Shown: positions 36,633 to 46,435 of the stretch, in pieces
Layout of the letters: every line of letters begins with the position of its first letter
Position numbering within the stretch: position 1 is the stretch's first letter
Origin: Niastella koreensis GR20-10
Lineage (GTDB): Bacteria; Bacteroidota; Bacteroidia; Chitinophagales; Chitinophagaceae
Direction of reading: 5' to 3'
NCBI RefSeq assembly: GCF_000246855.1
Contig: NC_016609.1
Span: forward strand, 3,720,001-3,784,000
DNA: 64,000 bases
Notes under the pieces: generated by a model
What the model was told of the DNA's origin: nothing
The model's database searches: none
The model's input: the letters and a program-made list of their open reading frames with translations, nothing else
Position numbers and translations under genes: made by a program

Positions 36633-39600
36633 TTACTTCACCAATGCATGATATCTCGCTAATGCTTCTATAAAATAATAATCTGCATAGATCAACGGCG
36701 TGTCCAGTTCAAACCCATGCGGAATGCTGCCTACTGAGTGTTTCAAAATAAAATTACCATTGCCGCCTGGCGAACTCCGGTATTCGGCACTTGCCAGGCT
36801 ATGCAAAATATCTTCTGCTGCTTTGAAATAAACGGCGCCTTCTTTTCCCAGGTAAGTACTCAGCTCCAACAGGGCCGAGGCAGTAACGGCCGCAGCGGAA
36901 GCATCCCGGAATTCAGGCGATTGTCCTTCCTTTGCTTTTGAGCGAACGCCGGGCGCATAACCGGCCTGGTTTACATTGAAATCCCAATACGGTACTTTAT
37001 CAGCAGGCAATCTTTTGTGGGTTAAATAAAAATCAGCCATCTTACGCGCTGCGTTCAGGAATTTAGCATCGTGCGTTTCGCGGTAGCAAACCGTAAACCC
37101 ATAAATTCCCCACGACTGCCCCCTGCTCCACGCCGAATTGTCTGCATAGCCTTGTGCAGTTTCTCTGGCCAGTACGCCGCCATTGGCTGTATCATAACAA
37201 ACAACGTGGTAACAACTGTAATCGTCGCGCACCTGGTTCTTTAACGTGTTTTCGGCATGATGAATGGCTATGTCGCGATACCGCGGATCGCCTGTGATCT
37301 TTGCCGCAAAGAACAGCAGCTCCAGGTTCATCATATTATCAATAATCACCGGGTATTTATAGGTTGTAGTGCCATGCCACGACTGAAAACTATTCCACGA
37401 TTTAATACACCCTGGCCGGGCATCGTACCGGGTGGCCAGCGATTTCGCCGTTTGCACCAACACCCTGGCATAGCTGCTGTCGCCGGTAAGGCGGAACGCA
37501 TTGCCATAACTGCAATACATCAGAAATCCAAGATCGTGGTGACCGGTAAAGAATTGCAGGGGTTCGAGTTTTTTTGTCCAGGCTACAGCCGCTTCTTTTA
37601 AGGAAGCGTCCTTCGTATATTCATACGTGTACCATAAACTGCCGGGGAAGAACCCGCCCGTCCAGTCGCGGCGCTCGGTGCATACCAGCTTTCCATTGGC
37701 ATCGAGCGTACGGGGAAATAAGGTATCGTATTCACCTGCCTCCACCAGCATGCCTTTCAACTGACTGCTGGCAAAGGAGAAGTTATCGGCAATAAATCCT
37801 TTGGCATTCTCCATTGTAAAAGAAGCGCTGGCGCCGGCCCGCACCCCTTGTGGTAAGGCACAGTTCCATTGTATGGAGCCGCCTAACGCCGGTGTACGAA
37901 CGGTAAGTGTAATTGCCAGGGCCGTTTGCGAAGGATCGGCCACCGTAGCAGCAATACTTTTACCATCTATATGTTGCAACATTACCACACAGGGTTGATC
38001 TACACTTACAGAAACATTGCCATCAACCAGGGTACCGGGTTTGTAAAACGCAAGCTGCAGCATTTGCAGACCAGTGTGTTTTACCGCCTGCAGGGTATCG
38101 GTGTTTGCCAGAATGCGCACCTGCTCCTTCGATGCCTGGATCTCCTCCTGTTTGCCTGGCACCACCACATAGGCATATTTGCTATTGGTGGGAGCTATGC
38201 CATTATTTAACCACAACTTGAAAACATTACCTTTTATTTCTGCAGCAGAATTACTGTTATTGATCTTATACCAGCTTCCTTTTTGTTCTCCGGTGCCTAC
38301 GGTCAGTTGGCCGCCTTCGGGAAAATAATAGCCAACATCATTGTGCCATACAAATGAGGGGTTATTGAACACGGCCTGTTTGCCGGCGCCCAATTTTGTT
38401 TTATCAATTTGTACGGAACCGTTCAACCAGCACTGGTTCAGGGTAGTTAGAATGGTATTACTTCCACTGCTATTAATGCCGGCTCCTAAGCACACAATCT
38501 CTTTATCAAAAAAGAACCACGATTTCCTGGCCTTTACGCCATCATAGTTCATGTCATACACCGTAGCGCCATACAGGCTATCACCTACACCGCCTGCAAA
38601 CGTTGTACTGCCCGGTTCGCCCCAGAACTTATCCATGGCCACATCTTCTTTATGATCGGCGGCTGTAATGCCTGGTAGCTTGTCCCACTCCCACACCGGC
38701 ATGATGTTATAATATTCATCGCCCTTTACCTGGATGTTGGTGGAACCATCGGCCAGGTACCGGCCATACAGGTTTTCTTTATTGCCCGATTCGGTGCGGC
38801 GTGTTCTGGCTGACACCATCCGTACATTAAAACTATAAGCCGGACGAATATGCATCGTATAATCTGCCCGCCAGTAGTGGGTATGACTGGCCTGCACTTC
38901 ATAATTCACCGGTTGCAACCCGGAGGTACGCGCCATCGCTGCATACCAGTCGGCCGACCGGCGGGGATCAACCAGGCGGGCATCATCCAGCAAACCCTGC
39001 TCGCCCTGTTTGCTTAAAATATTCGGACGGGAAATTCCTCTTCCTTCTACATTAAAGTCGATATACCTGCCTCTGATGGTTCTCAGGTACGTATTATCGA
39101 AGTAGGTAGATAACCGGTTCAGGGCAGAATCATTGAGTGCATAGGGCGTGCCCCGAACGTATTTCGCTACCCGGTACTCCCCCATCAGGAATACGGCTCC
39201 ATAGCTGCTCAACTGCAGTTGCGGCCCATGTTGCAGATAAGAATAATCGTGCTGCAATCCCTCTTCGGTTGTAAACTGCACCGGTTGAAAGGCCTGTTGC
39301 ACTGCGGTGTCCATCAAGTGTTCATTACGGGTAAGCAAGGCACGGTATAAATAATGGATCGCAATATCCAGTTTATTGGCGCCGGTCATTTTAAAAATAT
39401 TTCCCCGCTTCATTCTTGCCAGTAACGAATCTTCCAATGAGGCCGGAATAGCTTTTCTTGCAAACCGCATGGCGATCAGGATCTCGCCAATGTTTTGCGG
39501 ACTTCTTATTTCGTTGTGCCACCAGTTGCTGCTTTTGGGATCTTTGGCATACCAATACCGTAAACCGGCAACTATGGAGGGATATAAACTGCCCTCATCT

Positions 39601-39887
39601 TTTTGCGCATACACCAACGCCATATTGTACAAACGCGACAAATGCGTCCCGGGCTGCCAGGTAGTAATTGTCGTATTGCTGTAATCGATATCGGGCCAGG
39701 AACCGTCGGCACGCATGGCCAACTGATCATGGGCAGTTACCTTTATCAACGCTGGCGTAGCTTCCTTCTTCAAATCGGTATACACCCGCGTAAGAATAGT
39801 ATCAAACACCGCCGGCGGCACCGGCGTTCCGGCCTGCAATTGACCCAGCATCATGCAACTCAAAAGGCAAATAAAAAACCATCTCAT
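36633..39887 (-). CDS. PL8 polysaccharide lyase fused to GH88 unsaturated glucuronyl hydrolase
   Basis: A 1084-residue exported enzyme (signal about 1-20) with two catalytic modules. Residues about 25-690 form a PL8 chondroitin AC/hyaluronan lyase-type module. Residues expected from the Flavobacterium chondroitin AC lyase line up in order and spacing: N171, H220 and Y229 (LQHGPQLQLSSYG), R283 and R287 (EGRGISRPN), E366 (RRTESGNKEN). Residues about 700-1084 form a GH88 (alpha/alpha)6 module with the expected acid pair D785 (HHDLGF) and D850 (VIIDNMMNLELL). The lyase would leave 4,5-unsaturated uronate ends that the hydrolase removes. The two modules normally occur as separate proteins. It is the last gene of the DUF5017-SusD-SusC locus. 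Xanthan-type lyase activity is the main alternative for the first module. Confidence 0.92.
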   Translation of the reverse strand: MRWFFICLLSCMMLGQLQAGTPVPPAVFDTILTRVYTDLKKEATPALIKVTAHDQLAMRADGSWPDIDYSNTTITTWQPGTHLSRLYNMALVYAQKDEGSLYPSIVAGLRYWYAKDPKSSNWWHNEIRSPQNIGEILIAMRFARKAIPASLEDSLLARMKRGNIFKMTGANKLDIAIHYLYRALLTRNEHLMDTAVQQAFQPVQFTTEEGLQHDYSYLQHGPQLQLSSYGAVFLMGEYRVAKYVRGTPYALNDSALNRLSTYFDNTYLRTIRGRYIDFNVEGRGISRPNILSKQGEQGLLDDARLVDPRRSADWYAAMARTSGLQPVNYEVQASHTHYWRADYTMHIRPAYSFNVRMVSARTRRTESGNKENLYGRYLADGSTNIQVKGDEYYNIMPVWEWDKLPGITAADHKEDVAMDKFWGEPGSTTFAGGVGDSLYGATVYDMNYDGVKARKSWFFFDKEIVCLGAGINSSGSNTILTTLNQCWLNGSVQIDKTKLGAGKQAVFNNPSFVWHNDVGYYFPEGGQLTVGTGEQKGSWYKINNSNSAAEIKGNVFKLWLNNGIAPTNSKYAYVVVPGKQEEIQASKEQVRILANTDTLQAVKHTGLQMLQLAFYKPGTLVDGNVSVSVDQPCVVMLQHIDGKSIAATVADPSQTALAITLTVRTPALGGSIQWNCALPQGVRAGASASFTMENAKGFIADNFSFASSQLKGMLVEAGEYDTLFPRTLDANGKLVCTERRDWTGGFFPGSLWYTYEYTKDASLKEAAVAWTKKLEPLQFFTGHHDLGFLMYCSYGNAFRLTGDSSYARVLVQTAKSLATRYDARPGCIKSWNSFQSWHGTTTYKYPVIIDNMMNLELLFFAAKITGDPRYRDIAIHHAENTLKNQVRDDYSCYHVVCYDTANGGVLARETAQGYADNSAWSRGQSWGIYGFTVCYRETHDAKFLNAARKMADFYLTHKRLPADKVPYWDFNVNQAGYAPGVRSKAKEGQSPEFRDASAAAVTASALLELSTYLGKEGAVYFKAAEDILHSLASAEYRSSPGGNGNFILKHSVGSIPHGFELDTPLIYADYYFIEALARYHALVK

Positions 39888-39991
39888 CGTTAATTTATAA
39901 ACTCTTGTTTTAGGTATTGCTTGTTATATTTTAACTGGCTTTTCTGGCAGACGGCAGAAATCCGCAACGCGGCAATCGGGCCTCCCCCCTG

Positions 39992-40010
39992 CCCCCTCCG
40001 GTGGAGGGGG
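39992..40010. repeat. CCCCCTCC/GGAGGGGG hairpin between PUL genes
   Basis: Perfect 8-bp GC-rich arms with a GGT loop lie in the 190-bp gap between the PL8-GH88 and DUF5017 genes. The flanks (GCGGCAATCGGGCCTCCCCC and GAGTTGGGCAACC) belong to the same word style as other gaps. No T-tract follows, so its role as a terminator is doubtful. Confidence 0.6.
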
Positions 40011-40077
40011 AGTTGGGCAACCTCGCGATAAAATTTAACCGTTTCTCCGCTCAGCCTTCCAGGCCTCCCCCCATCCG

Positions 40078-41031
40078 CTACTGTATCGTCAAATCCAACG
40101 TACTAATGCTGCTTGTTGAATTATCACGTGTAGCACTATTAGCTATAAAAGTAGCCTTATAACTCCCCGCCTTTCCATAGACGTAAGTATAGTAAGGTAA
40201 GGGTAAAGTAATGCCCTTAATTGCTACTCCTACATCCGGTGTTACTTTTGTAAGGTCTACAGGACCCATAATGGTCCAGGCTTCGGCATCGGCAGTGGCT
40301 AAGGCGGCCGTTGCGGCGCCGGTGATCACTAATGAAGTGCCGGCGCTTACTACCCAGGTAAAGGTGTTGCTCACCGGGTAAGCTACCCAACCCGGACTGT
40401 ACGTTGGCACCCCACCGAAGTTAGCCGTAATGGGCGAATTGTTCGCCAGCAAATTGGCAATTGTATACACTGATCCATCCTTTAAAGTGTTGGTCACCGT
40501 AAGCCCGGTGATGGTCCATTTGTTTTGAATGGAACCGGCCTGGCCCAGGTATTTGAAGGCCAGGAACACAGGTTTGCCCGCCATATCAGTGAGATCGATG
40601 GCGCCTGAGGCAGTGGCTGTAGTGTTAGTGGCAAATTTGCCACGGGAACTGATGTCCGTCCAGGTAGCCGCTTTTATATTTGCCACCGTGGTAACGGTAT
40701 CCGTGCCGGCCACGCCTTTAAAATCGGTGCTCGCCATCAGGGCCAGCGATCCGGTTTGTGCGCCCGCATTCAGCGCGCTCGAAAATTGTAAAACGGCTTT
40801 TCCTGCTTCTGATACCCGGTTGCGCAGATCGTAAACATGGCCCGGTTCGCCTGAATAAAAAGTTATTGTATTTGGACTACCGGTAAAGGTAAAAGTAGCG
40901 TTGCCACCTGCATGGTATAAGGTGCTATCTGCCGTTACTTTAAAATTGGACATTGAATCCACTTCCAGTTTCCGTTGGCAGGCCGAAAAAGCAGCCAGTC
41001 CCGGTATGAGTATATAGATCAGCTTTCGCAT
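40078..41031 (-). CDS. DUF5017-containing surface lipoprotein
   Basis: A 317-residue lipoprotein with lipobox GLAAFSAC. The N-terminal beta-domain carries the DUF5017 phrase FTFTGSPNTITFYSGEPGH (about residues 47-65). It stands directly after susD, the place of SusE/SusF-type glycan-binding lipoproteins, so binding of the PUL substrate at the cell surface is inferred. No enzymatic motif is seen. Confidence 0.85.
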   Translation of the reverse strand: MRKLIYILIPGLAAFSACQRKLEVDSMSNFKVTADSTLYHAGGNATFTFTGSPNTITFYSGEPGHVYDLRNRVSEAGKAVLQFSSALNAGAQTGSLALMASTDFKGVAGTDTVTTVANIKAATWTDISSRGKFATNTTATASGAIDLTDMAGKPVFLAFKYLGQAGSIQNKWTITGLTVTNTLKDGSVYTIANLLANNSPITANFGGVPTYSPGWVAYPVSNTFTWVVSAGTSLVITGAATAALATADAEAWTIMGPVDLTKVTPDVGVAIKGITLPLPYYTYVYGKAGSYKATFIANSATRDNSTSSISTLDLTIQ

Positions 41032-41063
41032 ATTGCAATGTTTTATTTAGTACGGACCACTAT

Positions 41064-43076
41064 TTACCAGCCCGGATTATTATTGGTGATTTGTTTGTTA
41101 ACCGTCATTTCTGATGAAGGGATCGGGAATAACAGGTTTCGTTCGCTCACGTTGTTATACCCCAATGCCGCCTGGGTTTTTGTATTGGTAGTAACCGTAG
41201 CCGTGTTGTTGATATCCTGCGCAACGGCTTTCATGGTTGGGATAAAGATACCCCAACGGATCAGATCGGGCCGGCGCAACGATTCAAAACACAACTCCCG
41301 GGCACGCTCATTCTGAATATCGGTCATGGTAACACTGGTTAAATCAACATCCGCCTTTGATAACAAGGTGGTGGAGGCAGTAGCTGCCACACCCGCATAG
41401 GTAAATGTAGCACCGGTAACATTGGGATCACTGGCGCCGCTCGCCTGCGTGGGCCCCACACCGGTTGAAATGCCGGCTTTTGTAACCGTATATAAATTAC
41501 CATTGTTAACCACCTGCGCATTCAAGGCATAGGGTATTTTCGGCTGCCAGGCATTGCCTATATACACCAGCGGTGCAGTAGTAAAACCAGAACCACCTGA
41601 AACAAGAGCAACGGTTGCAATACTTCCATTGGTAATAGTGGTTGAATACGCCAGTCCTGACCCCTGGTTGGTAGATCCAACCAATGGCGCGGTGGTATAA
41701 CCAGAACCGGGTGTCAACAGGGTGATCGAACTAACGGGCGCGGTATTACCATTTACGGTGTACCCCCGCTCACGAACCTGGTTTATGGCATTCACGGCTG
41801 TAGCGGTTGATCCATTCACATTCAACTCTGCTTCGGCCAGCATCAGCAGCACATCGGCGTAACGCAACAGCGGAAAATTTTCAGGGGTAAAGTTCTTATT
41901 CTTGGGATATATCTTTTCGTAATTACGGCGCCATTTGGCGCTGGTGCGGTTGTAAGCAAAGGGCCCGGTCAATGCGGTTCTGGTTACCAATGGCGGCGCT
42001 GTAGTAGTGGTAACGGTATAGTTAAAAGACTGGATGGCCCAATCTCTTCTGGGATCGGTTACATCGTATAAGTTGTACAATTTGCCGGTTGCCCAAACAA
42101 ACCCGTAGGAGTAACCGGTATCGGAATAAATAAAATCTGAGGCGGATGAGCCACTGCTATAGGTATTGGTAGCGGTAAAGGGAATACCATTGGCGCTGCC
42201 TACCCAGCCACCTGTTTGTTGCGTGGTAGTGTTATTGCCCGAAAAATCAACTTCCCACATCTGTTCTTTAATATCATACACATCCGAGGCTTCGTTGATG
42301 AACACCTGGTTAAAGCTGGGGTTCAAACTATGCAACCCTGACTGCTGTACTTTGGTGGCCCAGGCCAGGGCATTGGCATATTGCGTTTTATCGTTAATGG
42401 GATTACCAGCCATATACAAACAAACACGCGCCAGTATGCCTTCTACCGTAGTTTTTGAAATGCGGCTGCTGTTGCCGATCTTATCTGCAGTAAGTACTTT
42501 CTTTTCTGCGGTTGTCATATCATTCACTATCTGTTCGTATACTTTCGCAGCGGGTGAACGAGGCACGCTCAAGCTGTCGAGACTATTGGCAGCCACTGTT
42601 TTCAGCGGAACGTCGCCAAAGTTGTTCACCAGCAAAAAGTGATAATAAGCACGCAGGAACAGGGCTTCGCCATAAATAGCCTGGGTACCTACAGAAGTAT
42701 CTGCAGGATCGAGGTGCACGATCAGTTCATTCGCCCTTTCAATTCCGGTATACAACGTATTCCAGAAAGCGTTTACATCGGCATTTGTATAATCGAAACT
42801 GTATACCTGCACGCCCGAGGTGAGCACGCGGCCTGCGCCGCCATAAAAGCTTTCATCGGTACAGGCGCCTAACTGGTAAAACATGGCGCTGCCGTATACA
42901 GAAGTTTGAAATAAGGGATTGTACACGCCGGCCAACGCATTGGTTAAATTGGCGCCTTTATAATATTGAGCGGGTGGTAAAAAACTGGTTGGTTCGGTGG
43001 AAAGGAACTTCTTACAACTGCCCAGTGCACACAACACCGCCAACAATGAGAGGTATATAGTTGTAGTACGTTTCAT
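41064..43076 (-). CDS. SusD-like lipoprotein with an internal insertion domain
   Basis: A 670-residue SusD/RagB lipoprotein (lipobox LGSC, C21). Normal landmarks are FLSTEPTSFLPPAQYYKGAN, EALFLRAYYHFLLVNNFGDV, LLRYADVLLMLAEAELNV, and the C-terminal IQNERARELCFESLRRPDLI with RNLLFPIPSSEM. Between RERGY (about 439) and LLSKADVDL (about 571) it carries some 130 extra residues: two strand repeats (TPGSGYTTAPLV and SGGSGFTTAPLVYIG) and a WQPKIPYALNAQVVNNGNLY segment like phage tail or carbohydrate-binding modules. Family members usually have a short loop here. It pairs with the SusC 18 bp upstream. Confidence 0.93.
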   Translation of the reverse strand: MKRTTTIYLSLLAVLCALGSCKKFLSTEPTSFLPPAQYYKGANLTNALAGVYNPLFQTSVYGSAMFYQLGACTDESFYGGAGRVLTSGVQVYSFDYTNADVNAFWNTLYTGIERANELIVHLDPADTSVGTQAIYGEALFLRAYYHFLLVNNFGDVPLKTVAANSLDSLSVPRSPAAKVYEQIVNDMTTAEKKVLTADKIGNSSRISKTTVEGILARVCLYMAGNPINDKTQYANALAWATKVQQSGLHSLNPSFNQVFINEASDVYDIKEQMWEVDFSGNNTTTQQTGGWVGSANGIPFTATNTYSSGSSASDFIYSDTGYSYGFVWATGKLYNLYDVTDPRRDWAIQSFNYTVTTTTAPPLVTRTALTGPFAYNRTSAKWRRNYEKIYPKNKNFTPENFPLLRYADVLLMLAEAELNVNGSTATAVNAINQVRERGYTVNGNTAPVSSITLLTPGSGYTTAPLVGSTNQGSGLAYSTTITNGSIATVALVSGGSGFTTAPLVYIGNAWQPKIPYALNAQVVNNGNLYTVTKAGISTGVGPTQASGASDPNVTGATFTYAGVAATASTTLLSKADVDLTSVTMTDIQNERARELCFESLRRPDLIRWGIFIPTMKAVAQDINNTATVTTNTKTQAALGYNNVSERNLLFPIPSSEMTVNKQITNNNPGW

Positions 43077-43094
43077 TGGTTGCTTTTTTAATAA

Positions 43095-46000
43095 TTAAAA
43101 GGAAACATTGGCGCCGAATACAATGGTACGGGCCCGTGGGTAAGGTGAATAATCGAAGCCGGCCGTCAACACAGAGATATACGCATTCACTTCAGGATCC
43201 TGACCCGAATACTTCGTAAGGGTCCACAGGTTTTGTGCTGATGCATACAACCGGAAGCTGCTGATCTTCGCTTTTGCTATCCAGCTTTTAGGCAAGTTGT
43301 AACCCAGCGATACAGTTTTCAACCGCAGGTACGATCCGTCTTCCACCGTGCGGGAGGAATATCCACCGCCATAAAAACCATTGGTGCGAAACTGGTTGGT
43401 ATTGGTATTATCGGGCCGCCAGCGATTGTTATAGGAGGCAAACTGGTTCAGGTAGCTTTTACCCAATGCGTTCCCCGCAAAAACCATGTTATTTACGTTC
43501 TGAATATCGTTACCATAACTCCATTGAAAGAATATGTTCACATCAAATCCCTTCCAGGTTACGTTGTTATTAAAACCGCCAATGTGAACCGGCAGGCCAC
43601 GGCCAATCACCGTATAATCACCGGCATTCACCACCTTATCGTCATTCAGGTCTTTGTACTTGATATCCCCGGGTTGAATGGAAGAACGGGAATTACCATT
43701 GGTAGTAATGTTATCTATCAACGTATACCCGCTGGCAGTAGTTTTATTAAACTCGTTGGGCTGGTATACGCCATCCCATACATAACCATACATCTGGCCA
43801 AGGGGTTTGCCCACCTGTGCTATATAAGCCGGCGCAGTTTGCCAGTTGTTGTCCCAGCGAATGGTGGAGAGCAGGGTTGTTTGTCCGTTTGCCAACCCCA
43901 GCACTTTACTCTGGTTAAAGGCGATGTTGAAGCTGGAGTTCCAGGTAAGGTCTTTTTTCCGGATAGGTGTAACGTTAAAGGCTAACTCCAAACCCTGGTT
44001 CTGCACACTGCCAATGTTCATGTATACGGTGGTGTAACCGGAAGAAGTGGGTACGTTGGCGTTCAATAACAGGTTCTTTGTCTTCTTCCGGTACACATCG
44101 GCCGTAATGCTCAACCGGTCGCCAAGCAGGCTCAGGTCCATACCGGCATTCAACTGGGAAGTTGTTTCCCATTTGAGGTCAGGATTTCCGATGGTAGCGG
44201 GCACGGCGCCGGTTACCGGTACATTGTTAAATGTGTACACCGAGGTCAGCGTTGGCGATTGGCTGTACGTTGCCAGGTAGGCGAAATCAGCTACCCGGTT
44301 GTTCCCGGTATTTCCATATGACAGTCGCAACTTACCATCCGTTAGTATATGTTGGTTTTTCAGGAAGGGTTCACTGGTAAACCGCCAGGCAATAGCTCCC
44401 GAAGGAAAGTATGCCCAATGGTTTTGCGGCGCAAACTTGGAGCTGCCATCGGCACGGAAGCCGGCAGTAAGCAAGTATTTTGACTGGAAGCTGTAGTTCA
44501 CCCGTCCTAAAAAGGACGAAGCTGTCCACAGTGATCCGGTACTTGTTACCGCCAGCGGAGTGCCTTCTCTCAGGTCGTTAATGCCTAACGATTCGTTGGG
44601 CACCTTAATGGCGCTTACGCCATACGAGGAAGTCTTATTGCCTTGTTCGGTAAACCCGATCACCGCATTGATCGTATGGTCGGTACCGATGGACCTATTA
44701 TAAGTAAGCGTGTTTTCGTTCAGCCATGAATTGGCTTCATTGTAAGTGATGGAGCCATTGGGGCCGTTGGTGGTGATCTGCGAATTACCATAGGAGGTGC
44801 TGCTGTTATTGAATTGTTCATTCCGCAGCGTGGTGCCGTTTATGCCACCTGTTATGCGCAGGGTCAGGTTATCGGCAACCAGGTATTCCGCATATCCATT
44901 TACGCTGATGGCCTTTGTAAAGTTGTTACGCACCAGGTTCTGCAAATTGGTTACGGGGTTGAACCGGTAATCCTGGGTAGAGGGTACTTCCGGATCGGTA
45001 AAACCACCGGTTCCCACATCTATCACCCCAATGGCCTTTTGACTGGCTACACTGGGTGATACAGGTCTGTAGCCCCACACACTATACATCAGGTTGGTGG
45101 TGCCGCTATTGGTGCTCTGGTTGGGCGACAGGCCCTGTTGCACCAGGTAACTGTAGTTGGCGTTGATGCCTGCCTTCAGGCGTTTGTCAACGGTTTGATC
45201 GAGCACTACCCTGCCCTGGTAGCGTTTGTACTTAGAGGCTATCACAATGCCCGACTGATCGAAGATATTGCCCGAGATGGCATATTTCGTTTTATCATTG
45301 CCGCCGGTCAATGACAGGTTGTGGTTTTGAATGGGCGCCGTTTGCAATACCGCATCCTGCCAGTCGATGCTGGCCGCGGTATCCTGGTAGTACGCCGGCG
45401 TAGTACCACCACTCATATATAATTGGTACGGCGTGGGCGTTGCACCGCTGCCGCTTACATAAGGTACAGTGGAAGGGTTGAATTCCAACTGGTACTTCAC
45501 AAAGTCGGCCGGGCCCATGAGCTTTATTACTTTGGACGATTTTTGAAAACCATAGGAACTGTTCAGTGAAATGGTGGGCGCCCCAGCCTTTCCCTTTTTA
45601 GTGGTGATCAGAATTACGCCATTGGCGCCTCTTGCGCCATAGATGGCCGTAGAAGAAGCATCCTTCAGCACTTCCATCGACTCAATGTCCTGGGGATTGA
45701 TCACGTTGTTATTCGGGTTCTCTATCGGAAATCCATCTATCACATACAGGGGTGAATTGTCCTGCGTAATGGAGTTGGCGCCGCGGATCACGATGTTTAC
45801 ATCTGCTCCGGGCATCCCATCTGAGCTGGTAACCTGTACACCCGCCACGCGGCCGGCCAGGGCTTCATCAAAGGAGCGTACGGGCGCTTTCAGGATGTCG
45901 TCTATCTTTACCTGGGCCACGGAACCCGTAAGGTCTTTACGCTTTACACGGCCATAACCAATTACCACTGCACTGTTAAGCTCGGTACTAACCGGGGCCA

Positions 46001-46313
46001 GGCGAATAATTACCCCCTGTTTTATAATGGTGGTAAAAATGCGGGCGGCATAACCCACATAATTAATGGTCACCTTCACCGAATCTTCGGTCTTACAAAC
46101 GATCGAAAAGGTACCATCGTCGGCAGAAAGACCCCGCCCTAACAATGCCCCGTTGTGGAGACTATTGATAGAAAGGGACGCGCCGCCAAGGGGTTCGCCG
46201 GTCTTGTCATTTACTATTTGTCCGGCAAGCCGGGAAGTGGGGGTAGTCTGGCCATGTACTGTCGCCAGCCCTATAAGGCCAAAGGCCAGTAGAAAAAGCA
46301 GGGGTATACGCAT
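43095..46313 (-). CDS. SusC-type TonB-dependent receptor (PUL)
   Basis: A 1072-residue outer-membrane receptor. ATG 46313 gives signal MRIPLLFLLAFGLIGLATVHG; the longer frame to 46349 would spoil it. There is no STN domain: the mature protein starts with the carboxypeptidase-like domain (SRLAGQIVNDKTGEPLGGAS), then the plug (AVVIGYGRVKRKDLTGSVAQ, MEVLKDASSTAIYGARGANG) and the barrel. The absence of STN and the presence of a hybrid two-component regulator upstream show that this locus is controlled differently from the susCD pair at 22.9 kb. Confidence 0.95.
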   Translation of the reverse strand: MRIPLLFLLAFGLIGLATVHGQTTPTSRLAGQIVNDKTGEPLGGASLSINSLHNGALLGRGLSADDGTFSIVCKTEDSVKVTINYVGYAARIFTTIIKQGVIIRLAPVSTELNSAVVIGYGRVKRKDLTGSVAQVKIDDILKAPVRSFDEALAGRVAGVQVTSSDGMPGADVNIVIRGANSITQDNSPLYVIDGFPIENPNNNVINPQDIESMEVLKDASSTAIYGARGANGVILITTKKGKAGAPTISLNSSYGFQKSSKVIKLMGPADFVKYQLEFNPSTVPYVSGSGATPTPYQLYMSGGTTPAYYQDTAASIDWQDAVLQTAPIQNHNLSLTGGNDKTKYAISGNIFDQSGIVIASKYKRYQGRVVLDQTVDKRLKAGINANYSYLVQQGLSPNQSTNSGTTNLMYSVWGYRPVSPSVASQKAIGVIDVGTGGFTDPEVPSTQDYRFNPVTNLQNLVRNNFTKAISVNGYAEYLVADNLTLRITGGINGTTLRNEQFNNSSTSYGNSQITTNGPNGSITYNEANSWLNENTLTYNRSIGTDHTINAVIGFTEQGNKTSSYGVSAIKVPNESLGINDLREGTPLAVTSTGSLWTASSFLGRVNYSFQSKYLLTAGFRADGSSKFAPQNHWAYFPSGAIAWRFTSEPFLKNQHILTDGKLRLSYGNTGNNRVADFAYLATYSQSPTLTSVYTFNNVPVTGAVPATIGNPDLKWETTSQLNAGMDLSLLGDRLSITADVYRKKTKNLLLNANVPTSSGYTTVYMNIGSVQNQGLELAFNVTPIRKKDLTWNSSFNIAFNQSKVLGLANGQTTLLSTIRWDNNWQTAPAYIAQVGKPLGQMYGYVWDGVYQPNEFNKTTASGYTLIDNITTNGNSRSSIQPGDIKYKDLNDDKVVNAGDYTVIGRGLPVHIGGFNNNVTWKGFDVNIFFQWSYGNDIQNVNNMVFAGNALGKSYLNQFASYNNRWRPDNTNTNQFRTNGFYGGGYSSRTVEDGSYLRLKTVSLGYNLPKSWIAKAKISSFRLYASAQNLWTLTKYSGQDPEVNAYISVLTAGFDYSPYPRARTIVFGANVSF

Positions 46314-46435
46314 AGCAATCTTTAATTGAATAATGCAGGCATTAATCATAGCAGTTCCTGTTGTTTTGGTGCTACTAATTTGAGGATGATTGCGGCTTTC
46401 CCGGGGGTAATTATTCGTTTTTGAAGGGGTAAAGA

